Source: Solitalea canadensis DSM 3403
GTDB lineage: Bacteria; Bacteroidota; Bacteroidia; Sphingobacteriales; Sphingobacteriaceae
Assembly: GCF_000242635.2 (NCBI RefSeq)
Contig: NC_017770.1
Span: 2,430,669 to 2,494,668, forward strand
Length of the DNA stretch: 64,000 bases
Direction of reading: 5' to 3'
The notes under the pieces were generated by a model. That model was given only the letters and a program-made list of their open reading frames with translations. It was not told where the DNA came from and did no database searches. Shown here in pieces: positions 43,076-51,495 of the stretch. The position numbers were made by a program, and so were the translations under genes. The first letter of the stretch is position 1; each line of letters opens with the position of its first letter.

Positions 43076-43802
43076 AATCTTTAATTTTACCATTGATTAC
43101 ATGGTACACCTGATTTTTCAACATTTCGTCATCATCTGGTGTAAGTCCGATTGTTTCAATGGGTTTGTGTACAAATATATCAATTACACCCGGACGAGAA
43201 CCATAGAGTTTGCCATCATCAAAAAAAAGTTCCCAAACATTCGCTAGTGTAATCGGAATAACAGGAACCTGCTTTTCAATTGCCAATCGGAAGGCTCCGT
43301 TTTTAAAATGATGCAATTGCGGCGGGTATCGTTCTAATATTCCTCCTTCCGGAAAAATAACCAAACTCATCCCATTTTCAATGTTTTCTGACGCCCTTTT
43401 AAATGCCCTGTACGACGAAAGCTTGCTTTCCCTCTTTACAGTAATATCAATCGTCTTAAAAAACAGTTTTAGCACAGGAACTTTTAGCAGTTCTTCCTTT
43501 CCAATAAAATGATGATTGCCATTACATAAAATCAGTAATAACGGACTATCTAAAAAGGATGTGTGGTTAGGACAATAAACATACACTCCATCTTTCGTTA
43601 GTGTATGCTCAGCATGTATACGCCATAACATTCCACTTAACAATAATGGAACAGCTGCATTTATCTTTCTGAAAAAGTTAAGTACACGGTATCGTTTAGG
43701 TTTTCTGGATGTATAATAAAATATGGGATACAGAAAATAATATACGAGTACTGTGAGCGACAAATAATAATAAAGATGAAGCTTTCTCAATAGGATTTTC
43801 AC
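43017..43802 (-). CDS. 1-acyl-sn-glycerol-3-phosphate acyltransferase (PlsC-like)
   Basis: 261 residues, GTG start at 43802. Two N-terminal hydrophobic segments, then the acyltransferase motif I NHTSFLD (H-x4-D, about residue 80), motif III region VIFPEGG (about residue 151) and VPVIPITL. Esterifies the sn-2 position in phospholipid synthesis at the inner membrane. The last 19 codons overlap gatC in another frame. Confidence 0.88.
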   Translation of the reverse strand: MKILLRKLHLYYYLSLTVLVYYFLYPIFYYTSRKPKRYRVLNFFRKINAAVPLLLSGMLWRIHAEHTLTKDGVYVYCPNHTSFLDSPLLLILCNGNHHFIGKEELLKVPVLKLFFKTIDITVKRESKLSSYRAFKRASENIENGMSLVIFPEGGILERYPPQLHHFKNGAFRLAIEKQVPVIPITLANVWELFFDDGKLYGSRPGVIDIFVHKPIETIGLTPDDDEMLKNQVYHVINGKIKDYEDRQKRSRKDSALSPVRR

Positions 43803-43826
43803 GGCTCAAATTTATAGATTTTTTTT

Positions 43827-43983
43827 ATTAGCTGTTAGCTTTTAGCCATTAGCTATTAGCCTTCTGACGGTTTCATATTATTAGCTGTTGGCTTTTAGCC
43901 TTAGCTATTAGCTTCCGGCGTTCATTGGATTAAATCAAATACCTAATGGCTCATTGCTATCAGCTAACTGCTACTAGCTAACA
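43827..43983. repeat. TTAGCTGTTAGC-family repeat cluster
   Basis: At least four units of TTAGCTGTTAGCTTTTAGCC-like sequence, then the inverse CAGCTAACTGCTACTAGCTAAC. Fills the divergent gap between the acyltransferase and trpS. Confidence 0.75.
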
Positions 43984-44051
43984 ATCAACAAAAAATGCAA
44001 AATCAATTTTTTGTCAGCATGTTTTCAGACGGATTTTTTTACTTTCGTGCA

Positions 44052-45047
44052 ATGGAAACAGTAGTTAGCGGTATACGTTCTACCGGAAATTTACATTTAG
44101 GAAATTATTTTGGTGCAGTTAAAAATTTCGTTCAAATGCAGAACGAGTATAACTGCTTCTTTTTTATAGCTGATTATCACTCATTAACAACACATCCAAA
44201 TCCAGCTAACCTTCATGGAAGCGTTCGTCAGGTAATGGTTGAGTATTTAGCAGCCGGTATTGATCCGGAAAAAAGTACTATTTACATCCAATCGGATGTA
44301 CCTGAGGTTACTGAACTTTACTTATTGTTAAATATGAATGCTTATTTGGGTGAGCTGCAACGAGCAACTTCATTCAAAGATAAAGTACGTGCCAATCCGG
44401 ATAACGTAAACGCAGGATTATTGACCTACCCTACCTTAATGGCGGCAGATATTTTAATTCATCGTGCTACTAAAGTACCTGTAGGTAAAGACCAGGAACA
44501 GCACCTTGAAATGACCCGTACATTCGGTAACCGTTTTAACAAAATGTATGGTCAGGATTATTTCCCTGAATCTTTTGCATTTAACTTCGGTTCAAAATTA
44601 ATCAAAGTTCCAGGCTTAGATGGTAAGGGTAAAATGGGTAAATCTGAAGGAGAAGGAAATGCTATTTTCTTAGCAGATAAGCCAGATGTGATCCGTAAAA
44701 AGGTAATGCGTGCACTAACAGACAGTGGACCGGCAGAACCAAATGCTAAAAAGCCTGATTACATACAAAATCTGTTTGATTTGATGAAATTGGTATCAAC
44801 CAAAGAAACCGTTAAACATTTTGATGATGCATGGAAAGATTGCACCATTCGTTATGGAGATTTGAAAAAACAATTGGGAGAAGATATGGTAACGTTCCTT
44901 ACTCCTGTGCGTGAAAAAATTGAAGATATTGCTGCAAACGAAAGCTATTTACGTCAAGTTGCTCGCCATGGTGCAGCTAAAGCACGTGAAAGTGCTCAAA
45001 AGACAATTCAGGATGTTAGAGAAATTATTGGTATTAAACGATTTTAA
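44052..45047 (+). CDS. trpS: Tryptophanyl-tRNA synthetase
   Basis: 331 residues from ATG 44052 (METVVSGIRSTGNLHLGNYFGAV); the upstream ATG at 43995 adds a non-conserved 19 residues. Class Ic synthetase: HIGH variant TGNLHLGNY, RATKVPVGKDQEQHLEMTR, and the KMSKS variant GKMGKSEG (about residue 197). Charges tRNA-Trp. Confidence 0.96.
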   Translation: METVVSGIRSTGNLHLGNYFGAVKNFVQMQNEYNCFFFIADYHSLTTHPNPANLHGSVRQVMVEYLAAGIDPEKSTIYIQSDVPEVTELYLLLNMNAYLGELQRATSFKDKVRANPDNVNAGLLTYPTLMAADILIHRATKVPVGKDQEQHLEMTRTFGNRFNKMYGQDYFPESFAFNFGSKLIKVPGLDGKGKMGKSEGEGNAIFLADKPDVIRKKVMRALTDSGPAEPNAKKPDYIQNLFDLMKLVSTKETVKHFDDAWKDCTIRYGDLKKQLGEDMVTFLTPVREKIEDIAANESYLRQVARHGAAKARESAQKTIQDVREIIGIKRF

Positions 45048-45048
45048 T

Positions 45049-45108
45049 TAATTACGATTTGACTAATTTCCAAATTTTTCAAATTCATAAATTCCCAAAT
45101 TCATAATT
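45049..45108. repeat. CCAAATTTTCAAATT-type low-complexity repeat
   Basis: Sequence words CCAAATTTTTCAAATTCATAAATTCCCAAATTCAT directly before the next start codon. Typical of dispersed AT-rich intergenic repeats in this phylum. Confidence 0.4.
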
Positions 45109-45729
45109 ATGCATATTGCGATCGTAGGAAATATTGGAGCGGGTAAAACCACGTTAGCTGAATTGTTGGCAAAGCACTACAATTGCGAAGCACTTTTTGA
45201 AACAGTGGATGACAATCCTTATCTGGAAGATTTTTACAACGACATGAAACGTTGGTCGTTTAACCTCCAGATCTATTTTTTAAATAGTCGTTTTAATCAA
45301 ATTTTAGATATTGACCGTAATAAACGATTTGTTGTTCAGGATCGTACGATCTATGAGGATGCTTATATTTTTGCAGACAACTTGCATGATATGAGCCTGA
45401 TGACGGCTCGTGATTACGAAAATTACCTGGCAATTTTTGATTCGATCAAACAATTTATCAAACCGCCTGACTTGTTGATTTACCTCAGAGCTTCGGTGCC
45501 TACTTTGGTTAGCAACATTCAACGTCGTGGCCGCCAATACGAGGCAGGTATCCGCTTAGATTATCTGAGCAGTTTAAATGAGAAATACGAAAAATGGATC
45601 GGTGGATACAACGAAGGTAAATTAATGATTGTCGATAAAGACAAAATGGATTTCACTAATAATCCTGAAGATCTGGGACAGATCATTAATAATATCGAAA
45701 AAGAGTTTCACGGGTTGTTTAAGTTTTAA
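45109..45729 (+). CDS. Deoxynucleoside kinase (dNK/dGK type)
   Basis: 206 residues. P-loop GNIGAGKTTLAEL, FETVDDNPYLEDFYNDMKRWSF, the DRTIYEDAYIF (DR-Y/S motif), and the lid RRGRQYEAGI. Phosphorylates deoxynucleosides for salvage. Followed by a terminator. Confidence 0.92.
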   Translation: MHIAIVGNIGAGKTTLAELLAKHYNCEALFETVDDNPYLEDFYNDMKRWSFNLQIYFLNSRFNQILDIDRNKRFVVQDRTIYEDAYIFADNLHDMSLMTARDYENYLAIFDSIKQFIKPPDLLIYLRASVPTLVSNIQRRGRQYEAGIRLDYLSSLNEKYEKWIGGYNEGKLMIVDKDKMDFTNNPEDLGQIINNIEKEFHGLFKF

Positions 45730-45750
45730 ATAACCAAAGTTTATGTACAA

Positions 45751-45787
45751 AACATTCTTATGATCCTACATTGTAAGAATGTTTTTT
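45751..45787 (+). terminator. Rho-independent terminator after deoxynucleoside kinase gene
   Basis: AACATTCTTA...TAAGAATGTT stem and seven T. It covers the ATG at 45779, which supports ATG 45800 as the start of the next gene. Confidence 0.8.
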
Positions 45788-45799
45788 TATTTAATACCA

Positions 45800-46369
45800 A
45801 TGCCAACACACGAAGATCAAACCTTTGAAAAAGCCAGCTTTTCAGAAAAAGTTATAAAACAGGAGAGCTTTGAGAACTGCACATTTATCAATTGTGACTT
45901 TTCGAATGCTAATGTAACCAATAGCCGTTTCACCGAATGTTCATTTATTGGTTGCAATATGGGTATGATGAAGGTAAAATCAACCACCCTGAACGATGCA
46001 AAATTTAAAGATTGTAAGTTAATGGGTATTAACTTTAGCGAATGTATTGATTTTCTTTTTAGTGTGTCTTTTCAAAATTGCATTCTTGATTATTCCTCAT
46101 TTGAGGGAAAGAAAATGGTAAAAACCACTTTCGCTGATTGTTCACTAAAAGGTGCTGTATTCGCGAATACTGATTTGAAGGGTTCAAAATTTGATAACTG
46201 TAACCTGGATTCAGCCCAATTTGAACGGACGAATCTAAGAGAAGCGAATCTTTCTACTGCGATAAATTACGCGATTGATCCTGAACTAAATGATATAAAG
46301 AAAGCTCGTTTCTCAATACACGGAATTCCCGGTTTGCTAAATAAGTATGATATTAAAATTGAACAGTAA
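45800..46369 (+). CDS. Pentapeptide-repeat protein
   Basis: 189 residues from ATG 45800. Tandem five-residue units with central Phe/Leu (FENCTFINCDFSNANVTNSR, FTECSFIGC, CSLKGAVFANTDLKGS, FERTNLREANLS) predict a right-handed quadrilateral beta helix. Some such proteins (Qnr, MfpA) mimic DNA and protect gyrase; here the role is unknown. No signal peptide. Confidence 0.9.
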   Translation: MPTHEDQTFEKASFSEKVIKQESFENCTFINCDFSNANVTNSRFTECSFIGCNMGMMKVKSTTLNDAKFKDCKLMGINFSECIDFLFSVSFQNCILDYSSFEGKKMVKTTFADCSLKGAVFANTDLKGSKFDNCNLDSAQFERTNLREANLSTAINYAIDPELNDIKKARFSIHGIPGLLNKYDIKIEQ

Positions 46370-46507
46370 ACTTTTGTTTTCCTTTCTTTAATATTAAAAA
46401 ACAACTAATAACCAATCAGTTAGCCATATTAAAATTCACAAAAGTATTGTAACTATTAATTATTTTTTCTTAACTTAATGTAAATCAACCAATTTGCTAC
46501 ATTAGTT

Positions 46508-47659
46508 ATGAAAAAACACAAATTTTACCTACTGGCAGCAATTATAATTTCTGCCGCAGGTCTCGTTTATTGTTCAAAGCAAAAGGACAATCTTAACAAT
46601 TCAGAATCCGAAAAAACAGCTTCGTCCCGAAGTACAGAAGCTGTTGGAACTACCTCCACTCCCATTCAGATTTATGGCGTATGGCACGCAGGAAACGAAG
46701 CCTGCGGCTGGTCGACTGAGCGAAACATGACAGAATTTGATGCCGCCAATCATTGGCTTATTGATCGAGGTAACGGACAACCATCAGTTAACCTTGTTGT
46801 TTTAAGCTTTGTAAATCCTCTGAAATTATTAAACAAAACCACAGATGCTCAAACCTTAAATGGTTTGCCAAGAGGCATGACACAAGCTGTTGTCAATTAT
46901 TTTAAAACAAGAGGAATCAGAGTAATGCTTTCAATTGGAGGTATTACCTATACTAACGACTGGAATAGTGCATTAGCCCAGAATGCTACACAATTGGGAT
47001 TAAATGCAGCAGAGGTTGCTGTTAACATGGGAGTTGGGATTGAAATTGACTATGAACAAAGCAACGCACCTAATCTTACCGGTTTACAGAGCTTTATTAC
47101 CGCATATCGTTCCGTATTACCATACGATGCTTCAGGTAATAATCATGCAGCCAGACTTACAATAGATCTTGCTGCAGGCGACAGGTGGTTAATCGACATT
47201 TGCCGTAAAGCTACTGCAGACTGGCTTCGTACGGATACCCCTGTTCTGGATTATGCAAATGCCATGGTAGAAGCCCGTCAGGCAAGCAGTGCAGCTGCGG
47301 CACAAGCTAACTGGCAGGAACATATTGATGGTAAATCAAACTACAGTCCGGTTATTCCTCCGTTGGCTCCATGTAAATTTACCGGCGCTGTATATCTTGT
47401 AACTGGCAAAAGTGCAGCACCTGAATGTAATAATTTCAACAATTCTTTAGCAAAAAGCACCGGAACTTATGTTCAATCAGTAGTACCTAACGGTGCCGGT
47501 ACAAGTCCGGGAATGTTAGGTTATATGTATTGGGCCGCTGAATGTCCGTCGTCACGTCGTATATGTACCACTCCTCCAAACAGCTGTGAAAATGGGGTTG
47601 GGACAGGTGCTACCTTCTACAACATTCAAATACCAATGCCAACTTTACGGCAGCAATAG
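46508..47659 (+). CDS. GH18-family lipoprotein, endo-beta-N-acetylglucosaminidase-like
   Basis: 383 residues. SPII signal with lipobox LVYC, a Ser/Thr-rich linker (about 25-50), then a TIM-barrel GH18 domain: IYGVWHAGNEACGW, VNLVVLSFVNPL, GIRVMLSIGGITYTNDW (SxGG), and a variant catalytic signature VGIEIDYEQ. The usual D-G-x-D-x-D-x-E reads V-G-I-E-I-D-Y-E: the general acid Glu and the Asp two before it remain; earlier Asp residues are Val and Glu. May attack chitin-like or N-glycan chains at the cell surface. Terminator at 47685. Confidence 0.8.
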   Translation: MKKHKFYLLAAIIISAAGLVYCSKQKDNLNNSESEKTASSRSTEAVGTTSTPIQIYGVWHAGNEACGWSTERNMTEFDAANHWLIDRGNGQPSVNLVVLSFVNPLKLLNKTTDAQTLNGLPRGMTQAVVNYFKTRGIRVMLSIGGITYTNDWNSALAQNATQLGLNAAEVAVNMGVGIEIDYEQSNAPNLTGLQSFITAYRSVLPYDASGNNHAARLTIDLAAGDRWLIDICRKATADWLRTDTPVLDYANAMVEARQASSAAAAQANWQEHIDGKSNYSPVIPPLAPCKFTGAVYLVTGKSAAPECNNFNNSLAKSTGTYVQSVVPNGAGTSPGMLGYMYWAAECPSSRRICTTPPNSCENGVGTGATFYNIQIPMPTLRQQ

Positions 47660-47684
47660 TTTTTCCAATAGTTTAACATATGCC

Positions 47685-47717
47685 ATCCATGTCGGAAACT
47701 CCGGCATGGATTTTTTA
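47685..47717 (+). terminator. Rho-independent terminator after the GH18 gene
   Basis: ATCCATG-T-CGG-AAACT-CCG-G-CATGGAT hairpin with TTTTTTA. Confidence 0.85.
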
Positions 47718-47738
47718 TTTACGAAACCTTTTCTTTTG

Positions 47739-47746
47739 TATTTTTG
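47739..47746 (+). promoter_or_regulatory. Promoter -7 box TATTTTTG of the AraC-type gene
   Basis: Exact TAnnTTTG, 16 bases before the start codon at 47762. Confidence 0.4.
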
Positions 47747-47761
47747 CTAAAGGAAATTATC

Positions 47762-48199
47762 ATGAGTAAAATCCCACAGAAAATACTATTTCGTCAGCAT
47801 GAGATAACTGCTGATTTTTTAAAGGAATTGGACAAACATTTGGCCGATATTCTTGATGAACGGACTATTGAAATGCTCGAAATCAGGGATTTTGCCTCGT
47901 TGATGCATATCCATCCTACTCATTTAAGTAATACCATTAAACTCACAACAGGTAAGGCTCCCTGCTTTTTCTTTGAGGAAAAGATCATGAAGATAGCAAA
48001 GGAACTGTTAAGTGATCCTTCTTTACCAATTGCTCAGATTGCTTTCAAACTAACTTTTGATCCTTCTAACTTTACGAAGTTCTTTAAACGATTTGAAGGA
48101 GTAACTCCAAAATACTATCGGGAGCAGGTGCTTTCAGCAAAGTATTCACCTCAATCGGAAACACTCACCATTAATACTGAAACAGTCACCATAAATTAA
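47762..48199 (+). CDS. AraC-family helix-turn-helix regulator (DNA-binding domain only)
   Basis: 145 residues from ATG 47762. Two helix-turn-helix motifs of an AraC C-terminal domain: FASLMHIHPTHLSNTIKLTTGKAPCFFFEEKIMKIAKELL and IAQIAFKLTFDPSNFTKFFKRFEGVTPKYYRE. No cupin or other ligand domain, so its input is unclear. 44 bases upstream of an SDR gene on the same strand; probably the regulator of that gene. Confidence 0.88.
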   Translation: MSKIPQKILFRQHEITADFLKELDKHLADILDERTIEMLEIRDFASLMHIHPTHLSNTIKLTTGKAPCFFFEEKIMKIAKELLSDPSLPIAQIAFKLTFDPSNFTKFFKRFEGVTPKYYREQVLSAKYSPQSETLTINTETVTIN

Positions 48200-48243
48200 A
48201 GCTGAGAACCCTGCAATTTTGTGATCAACAAATCACAACAGAA

Positions 48244-49008
48244 ATGAAATCAGAAAACAAAATAGCATTAGTAACAGGCGGTAGTCGTGGCTTAGGTAAA
48301 AATGCTGCATTGCGCCTTGCTGAAAAAGGTTTAGACGTTATCATCACTTATAATAGCAAACAGCAAGAGGCCTTAGCTGTGGTAAAGGCACTCGAAGATA
48401 AAGGGGTTAAGGCTGCATCTCTTCAGTTAAATGTTGGATCACTCAACAGATATGATGATTTTTCCTCTACACTTAATTCAATATTAACCGAAAAATGGGA
48501 TCGCTCTACATTCGATTACCTGATCAATAATGCCGGTATCGACTGGGCGGCTCCATTTGCTCAAACATCGGAAGAACAGTTTGATAGTCTGATGAATGTG
48601 CATTTTAAAGGAACCTATTTCTTAACACAAAAACTTCTCCCCTTATTAGCTGATAACGGAGGTATTATTAATCTTTCAACCGGTTTGGCTCGTTTCGTAA
48701 TTCCGGGTTATAGTGCTTATGCTTCTATGAAAGGAGCTATCGAAACATTTACCAAGTATTTAGCTAAAGAATTAGGCTCACGTGGTATCCGAGCCAATAC
48801 TGTAGCACCCGGAGCAATTGATACTGATTTCAACAAAGCGAACTTTGACTCACATCCTGAAGTGAAAGGTTTTATTGCATCACAAACAGCACTGGGCAGA
48901 GTGGGTATTGCTGAGGATATTGGCGGTGTGATCGCTTTCTTATGTACTGATGACGCACGTTGGATCAATGCTCAACGCTTAGAGGCTTCTGGGGGAATGT
49001 TCTTATAG
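48244..49008 (+). CDS. Short-chain dehydrogenase/reductase
   Basis: 254 residues. Classical SDR: cofactor motif VTGGSRGLGKNAALRLAEKG (TGxxxGxG), NNAG in YLINNAGID (about residue 95), catalytic Ser in INLSTGLA and Y-x3-K in YSAYASMKGAI (about residue 160), and VAPGAIDTDF. NAD(P)H-dependent carbonyl reduction; substrate unknown. Downstream of the AraC gene. Confidence 0.92.
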   Translation: MKSENKIALVTGGSRGLGKNAALRLAEKGLDVIITYNSKQQEALAVVKALEDKGVKAASLQLNVGSLNRYDDFSSTLNSILTEKWDRSTFDYLINNAGIDWAAPFAQTSEEQFDSLMNVHFKGTYFLTQKLLPLLADNGGIINLSTGLARFVIPGYSAYASMKGAIETFTKYLAKELGSRGIRANTVAPGAIDTDFNKANFDSHPEVKGFIASQTALGRVGIAEDIGGVIAFLCTDDARWINAQRLEASGGMFL

Positions 49009-49019
49009 TCCTTCACCTA

Positions 49020-49070
49020 AAATTATTCCGAAGAACTCAATGAAGATGTCTGTGTTCTTCGGAATAATTT
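49020..49070 (+). terminator. 17-bp perfect hairpin after the SDR gene
   Basis: AAATTATTCCGAAGAAC (49020-49036) and its exact inverse (49054-49070) enclose a 17-base loop. Starts 12 bases after the SDR stop. Only a short T run follows, so it may terminate or stabilise the 3' end. Confidence 0.65.
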
Positions 49071-49118
49071 CCCGTTTGTCTACAGAAACCTTCACTTCTT
49101 CTCGGATTAGGCATTGTG

Positions 49119-49151
49119 TTTGACATAACCTTTGCAAAAAGATTACATTTG
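49119..49151 (+). promoter_or_regulatory. kdsB promoter: -33 TTTG and -7 TACATTTG
   Basis: TTTG at 49119-49122, 21 bases, TACATTTG at 49144-49151. This matches the Bacteroidota consensus spacing. ATG is 18 bases further on. Confidence 0.6.
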
Positions 49152-49168
49152 CAGACAGTCCAACATAA

Positions 49169-49894
49169 ATGAAATTTTTAGGCATTATTCCATCCCGCTA
49201 TCAATCCACAAGATTTCCGGGCAAACCATTGGTAGAAATCAAAGGTAAAAGTATGATCAGACGTGTTTACGAACAATGTAAACTTTGTCAGGAACTTGAT
49301 GAAGTGGTGGTTGCTACCGATGACCAACGCATCTATGATCATGTGATCGCCTTTGGAGGCAAAGCTATGTTGACGTCAGAAGACCACCTAAACGGGACCT
49401 CAAGGTGTGCAGAAGTTGCGGAAGCTTTTCCTGATTATGAGGTGGTCATTAATATTCAGGGCGATGAACCTTTTATCTCTCCAAAACAAATAAGTGATTT
49501 AATTCATTGCTTTGACGATAAAGAAACCGAGTTGGCGAGTATGTATAAGAAAATTAAACAGCCTGAAGAAGTATTTGACCCACATGTAGCTAAAGTGGTA
49601 ATGAACTTAAAAGGCGAAGCATTATTCTTTAGTCGCTCACCTATTCCATTTTTGCGAAACGTTGCAGAACATGAATGGCTAAACAAACAGGATTATTACT
49701 ACCATGTTGGTATATACGGCTATAAATCAGCAGTGTTGTTTCAGCTAATCAACTTAGATCCGTCTCCACTCGAGCTCAGCGAGTCTTTGGAGCAATTACG
49801 TTGGCTTGAGTATGGCTTTAAGATAAAAATGGCGGAAACTGATATTGATACGATTGCAATTGATACTCCCGAGGATCTGGAAAAAATAAAATGA
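49169..49894 (+). CDS. kdsB: 3-deoxy-manno-octulosonate cytidylyltransferase
   Basis: 241 residues. Activates KDO as CMP-KDO for lipid A attachment. Seen: FLGIIPSRYQSTRFPGKPLVEIKGKSMI, VVVATDDQRIYDH, TSEDHLNGTSRCAEVAE, VINIQGDEPFI, and HVGIYGYKSAVLFQL. Indicates an LPS-bearing outer membrane. Followed by an inverted repeat, then converging genes. Confidence 0.95.
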   Translation: MKFLGIIPSRYQSTRFPGKPLVEIKGKSMIRRVYEQCKLCQELDEVVVATDDQRIYDHVIAFGGKAMLTSEDHLNGTSRCAEVAEAFPDYEVVINIQGDEPFISPKQISDLIHCFDDKETELASMYKKIKQPEEVFDPHVAKVVMNLKGEALFFSRSPIPFLRNVAEHEWLNKQDYYYHVGIYGYKSAVLFQLINLDPSPLELSESLEQLRWLEYGFKIKMAETDIDTIAIDTPEDLEKIK

Positions 49895-49918
49895 TTTTTT
49901 CCTAAAGAGAGAATAGCG

Positions 49919-49995
49919 TTGTCATGCTGAGGTACGAAGCATCTGTAACATATTTCGCAATGAATCAACAGATCCTTCGTACCTCAGGATGACAA
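49919..49995. repeat. Inverted repeat, TTGTCATnCTGAGGTACGAAG family
   Basis: Arms at 49919-49946 and 49968-49995 pair over 28 positions with two mismatches. This is the GTCAT-CTGAG-GAAG palindrome common in this phylum. Lies between converging kdsB and the thioesterase gene. Confidence 0.8.
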
Positions 49996-50022
49996 TCATA
50001 TGAAGTTATTAATGATGTAACA

Positions 50023-50406
50023 CTACACCACACTCACCGGCTTTTTATGTTCGTCTATAGCCACAAAAGTAAAAGTTCCTGTAATAGCCTTTTCACGTTC
50101 AAATGAATACATTTCTTCGATAAAAATCTCCACGCTTACCTTTAAACTGGTATTTCCGATATGTGCAACTCTACCTACCAGTTCGATAATTGTTCCTGCC
50201 GGAATTGGCTTTGAAAAGTCAATGCGATCTGAAGAAACGGTTACTACACGTTTGCGGGTAAAACGGGTTGCCGTAATAAAAGCTACTTCATCCATTAAAT
50301 GCATTGCTGTTCCGCCAAATAGCGTATCATAGTGGTTGGTAGTATTAGGAAAAACGGCTTTAAAGATTCGGGTTTCTGAGAGATTTATTTTTTCTTCTAT
50401 ATTCAT
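50023..50406 (-). CDS. Hot-dog fold acyl-CoA thioesterase
   Basis: 127 residues. Single hot-dog domain with the YciA/BFIT-like core: VFPNTTNHYDTLFGGTAMHLMDEVAFITATR, DRIDFSKPIPAGTIIELVGRV, TGTFTFVAIDEHKKPV. Hydrolyses acyl-CoA thioesters. Its ATG overlaps the CWC gene stop by four bases. Last gene of the PAS-CWC-thioesterase unit behind the cobalamin riboswitch. Confidence 0.88.
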   Translation of the reverse strand: MNIEEKINLSETRIFKAVFPNTTNHYDTLFGGTAMHLMDEVAFITATRFTRKRVVTVSSDRIDFSKPIPAGTIIELVGRVAHIGNTSLKVSVEIFIEEMYSFEREKAITGTFTFVAIDEHKKPVSVV

Positions 50407-50645
50407 CTTGTTTTTAATATGGTGTTAATTTGTTCTTTCTTTTCTATGAGCGCTTTGAATTTTATCTCTTGTTTTATTTCCAGCAAACAATTACGACAAA
50501 GACAGTCGTTATAGCCACAAGCTATCGCTTCTTTCTCCTCCTCATTAAATGTGAGTCCAAAGCATTGACATTGAGTAATGCTTCCGGCTTTACACTCAAA
50601 TGAAGCATTGCACCGTGGACAGTTTTTTGATTCGTGATTTGCCAT
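50403..50645 (-). CDS. Cysteine-rich CWC-family small protein
   Basis: 80 residues from ATG 50645. Eight cysteines; two CxxC-like groups (NCPRCNASFEC and CLCRNCLLEIK) plus QCQCFGL match the cysteine-rich CWC family, which probably binds a metal. Function unknown. Overlaps the PAS gene stop (ATGA-type) upstream and the thioesterase start downstream, so tight translational coupling in a three-gene unit. Confidence 0.8.
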   Translation of the reverse strand: MANHESKNCPRCNASFECKAGSITQCQCFGLTFNEEEKEAIACGYNDCLCRNCLLEIKQEIKFKALIEKKEQINTILKTR

Positions 50646-51163
50646 CAACTTTCCTTTGCAAAAGTTATAAAATTAACCAGTTCCTGTTTTCTGTTAAATA
50701 CCGGAAATCCTTGAATATTGCTGGTATAGGGAGTACCATTTTTTCGGTAATTCAAAATACTCACCTCAAAAGGCAACTTATTGCTAACCACCACTGAGAC
50801 TTTATCCTTTACAACTTGATCCGTATCTATCCCTTGAAACATACTTAGTTTGTTTCCTATTACTTCTGTAGGTAAATAACCGTTCATTTCGAGCATATTA
50901 TGACTTGCAAAAACAATTCTCAAATCTGGCTCAGTTACAATAATGGTCAGTCCTTGGTGGAATATTTTCTGATTAAAATTAAAGTCGTGATTCCATTTAT
51001 TCTCCACCGCATACTTTTTCAGGTTCGTTATATCTTTTAGTAATAAAGAGTTACGTTGAAATCCTTGGATATAAATATCCCAGCTGTTTAATGGCGCTTT
51101 AAAATTGATTTTTTCAGTTTCTTCAACGAGTTTCTGACAATATTCCTTTGCGTTACATTTCAT
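50645..51163 (-). CDS. PAS-domain protein
   Basis: 172 residues. After a short helical N-terminus, residues about 75-170 form a PAS fold: IIVTEPDLRIVFASHNMLEMNGYLPTEVIGNKLSMFQG, VSNKLPFEVSILNYRKNGTPYTSNIQGFPVFN. No output domain. Possibly senses a small molecule, redox state or flavin/haem. The first gene downstream of a cobalamin riboswitch (about 160 bases on), which is unexpected. No vitamin B12 enzyme motif seen. Confidence 0.75.
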   Translation of the reverse strand: MKCNAKEYCQKLVEETEKINFKAPLNSWDIYIQGFQRNSLLLKDITNLKKYAVENKWNHDFNFNQKIFHQGLTIIVTEPDLRIVFASHNMLEMNGYLPTEVIGNKLSMFQGIDTDQVVKDKVSVVVSNKLPFEVSILNYRKNGTPYTSNIQGFPVFNRKQELVNFITFAKES

Positions 51164-51324
51164 TTAATTTATGATTAACAACTAAATACAAATAAACATG
51201 GCTTATGCTTGTGAACTATTCACGATTCAGTGTAGAAATAAAAGATAATAGTAATCCGGTCGTCAGGAGGAAGATTGGTTAAACGACAGAAATATAACTT
51301 TTGACTACTGCTTTTTATCGCGAA

Positions 51325-51475
51325 AGCATTGATCCGAATAATGAGGCAAGTATCCTGACTTATTATAATTGATCGAAATCAATATAAATTACAGTTGCGC
51401 GACAGCCCGTGATTTGCACACGGTTCCTTTTTAATCTGGCATAACAATACCAGAACCACATTATAACAAGATAAA
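51325..51475 (-). promoter_or_regulatory. Cobalamin riboswitch
   Basis: Read on the minus strand: GTGGTTCTGGT and GCCAG arms, then AAAAAGGAACCGTGTGCAAATC and CGGGCTGTCGCGCAACTGTAA, then the B12 box AGTCAGGATACTTGCC with the following CGGATCAATGC and TTTCGCG. These are the conserved core blocks of the adenosylcobalamin riboswitch in order and at normal spacing. Controls genes to its left on the minus strand: PAS, CWC and thioesterase. The ligand is by class; the expression platform is not obvious. Confidence 0.92.
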
Positions 51476-51487
51476 GAACTAACGGCG

Positions 51488-51495
51488 CAAAGATA
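51488..51495 (-). promoter_or_regulatory. Promoter -7 box TATCTTTG of the riboswitch transcript
   Basis: Exact TAnnTTTG on the minus strand; transcription would begin near 51481, right at the riboswitch 5' end. Confidence 0.5.

Noticed and set aside
43076-43093. Alternative gatC start at ATG 43093
   Set aside because: Orthologous GatC proteins begin close to the MKIDKNVVEKIAHLARL segment; the six extra codons look like acyltransferase-frame noise.
49003-49185. Small minus-strand ORF of 60 codons
   Set aside because: It runs across the 17-bp hairpin and the kdsB promoter and start; no family resemblance.
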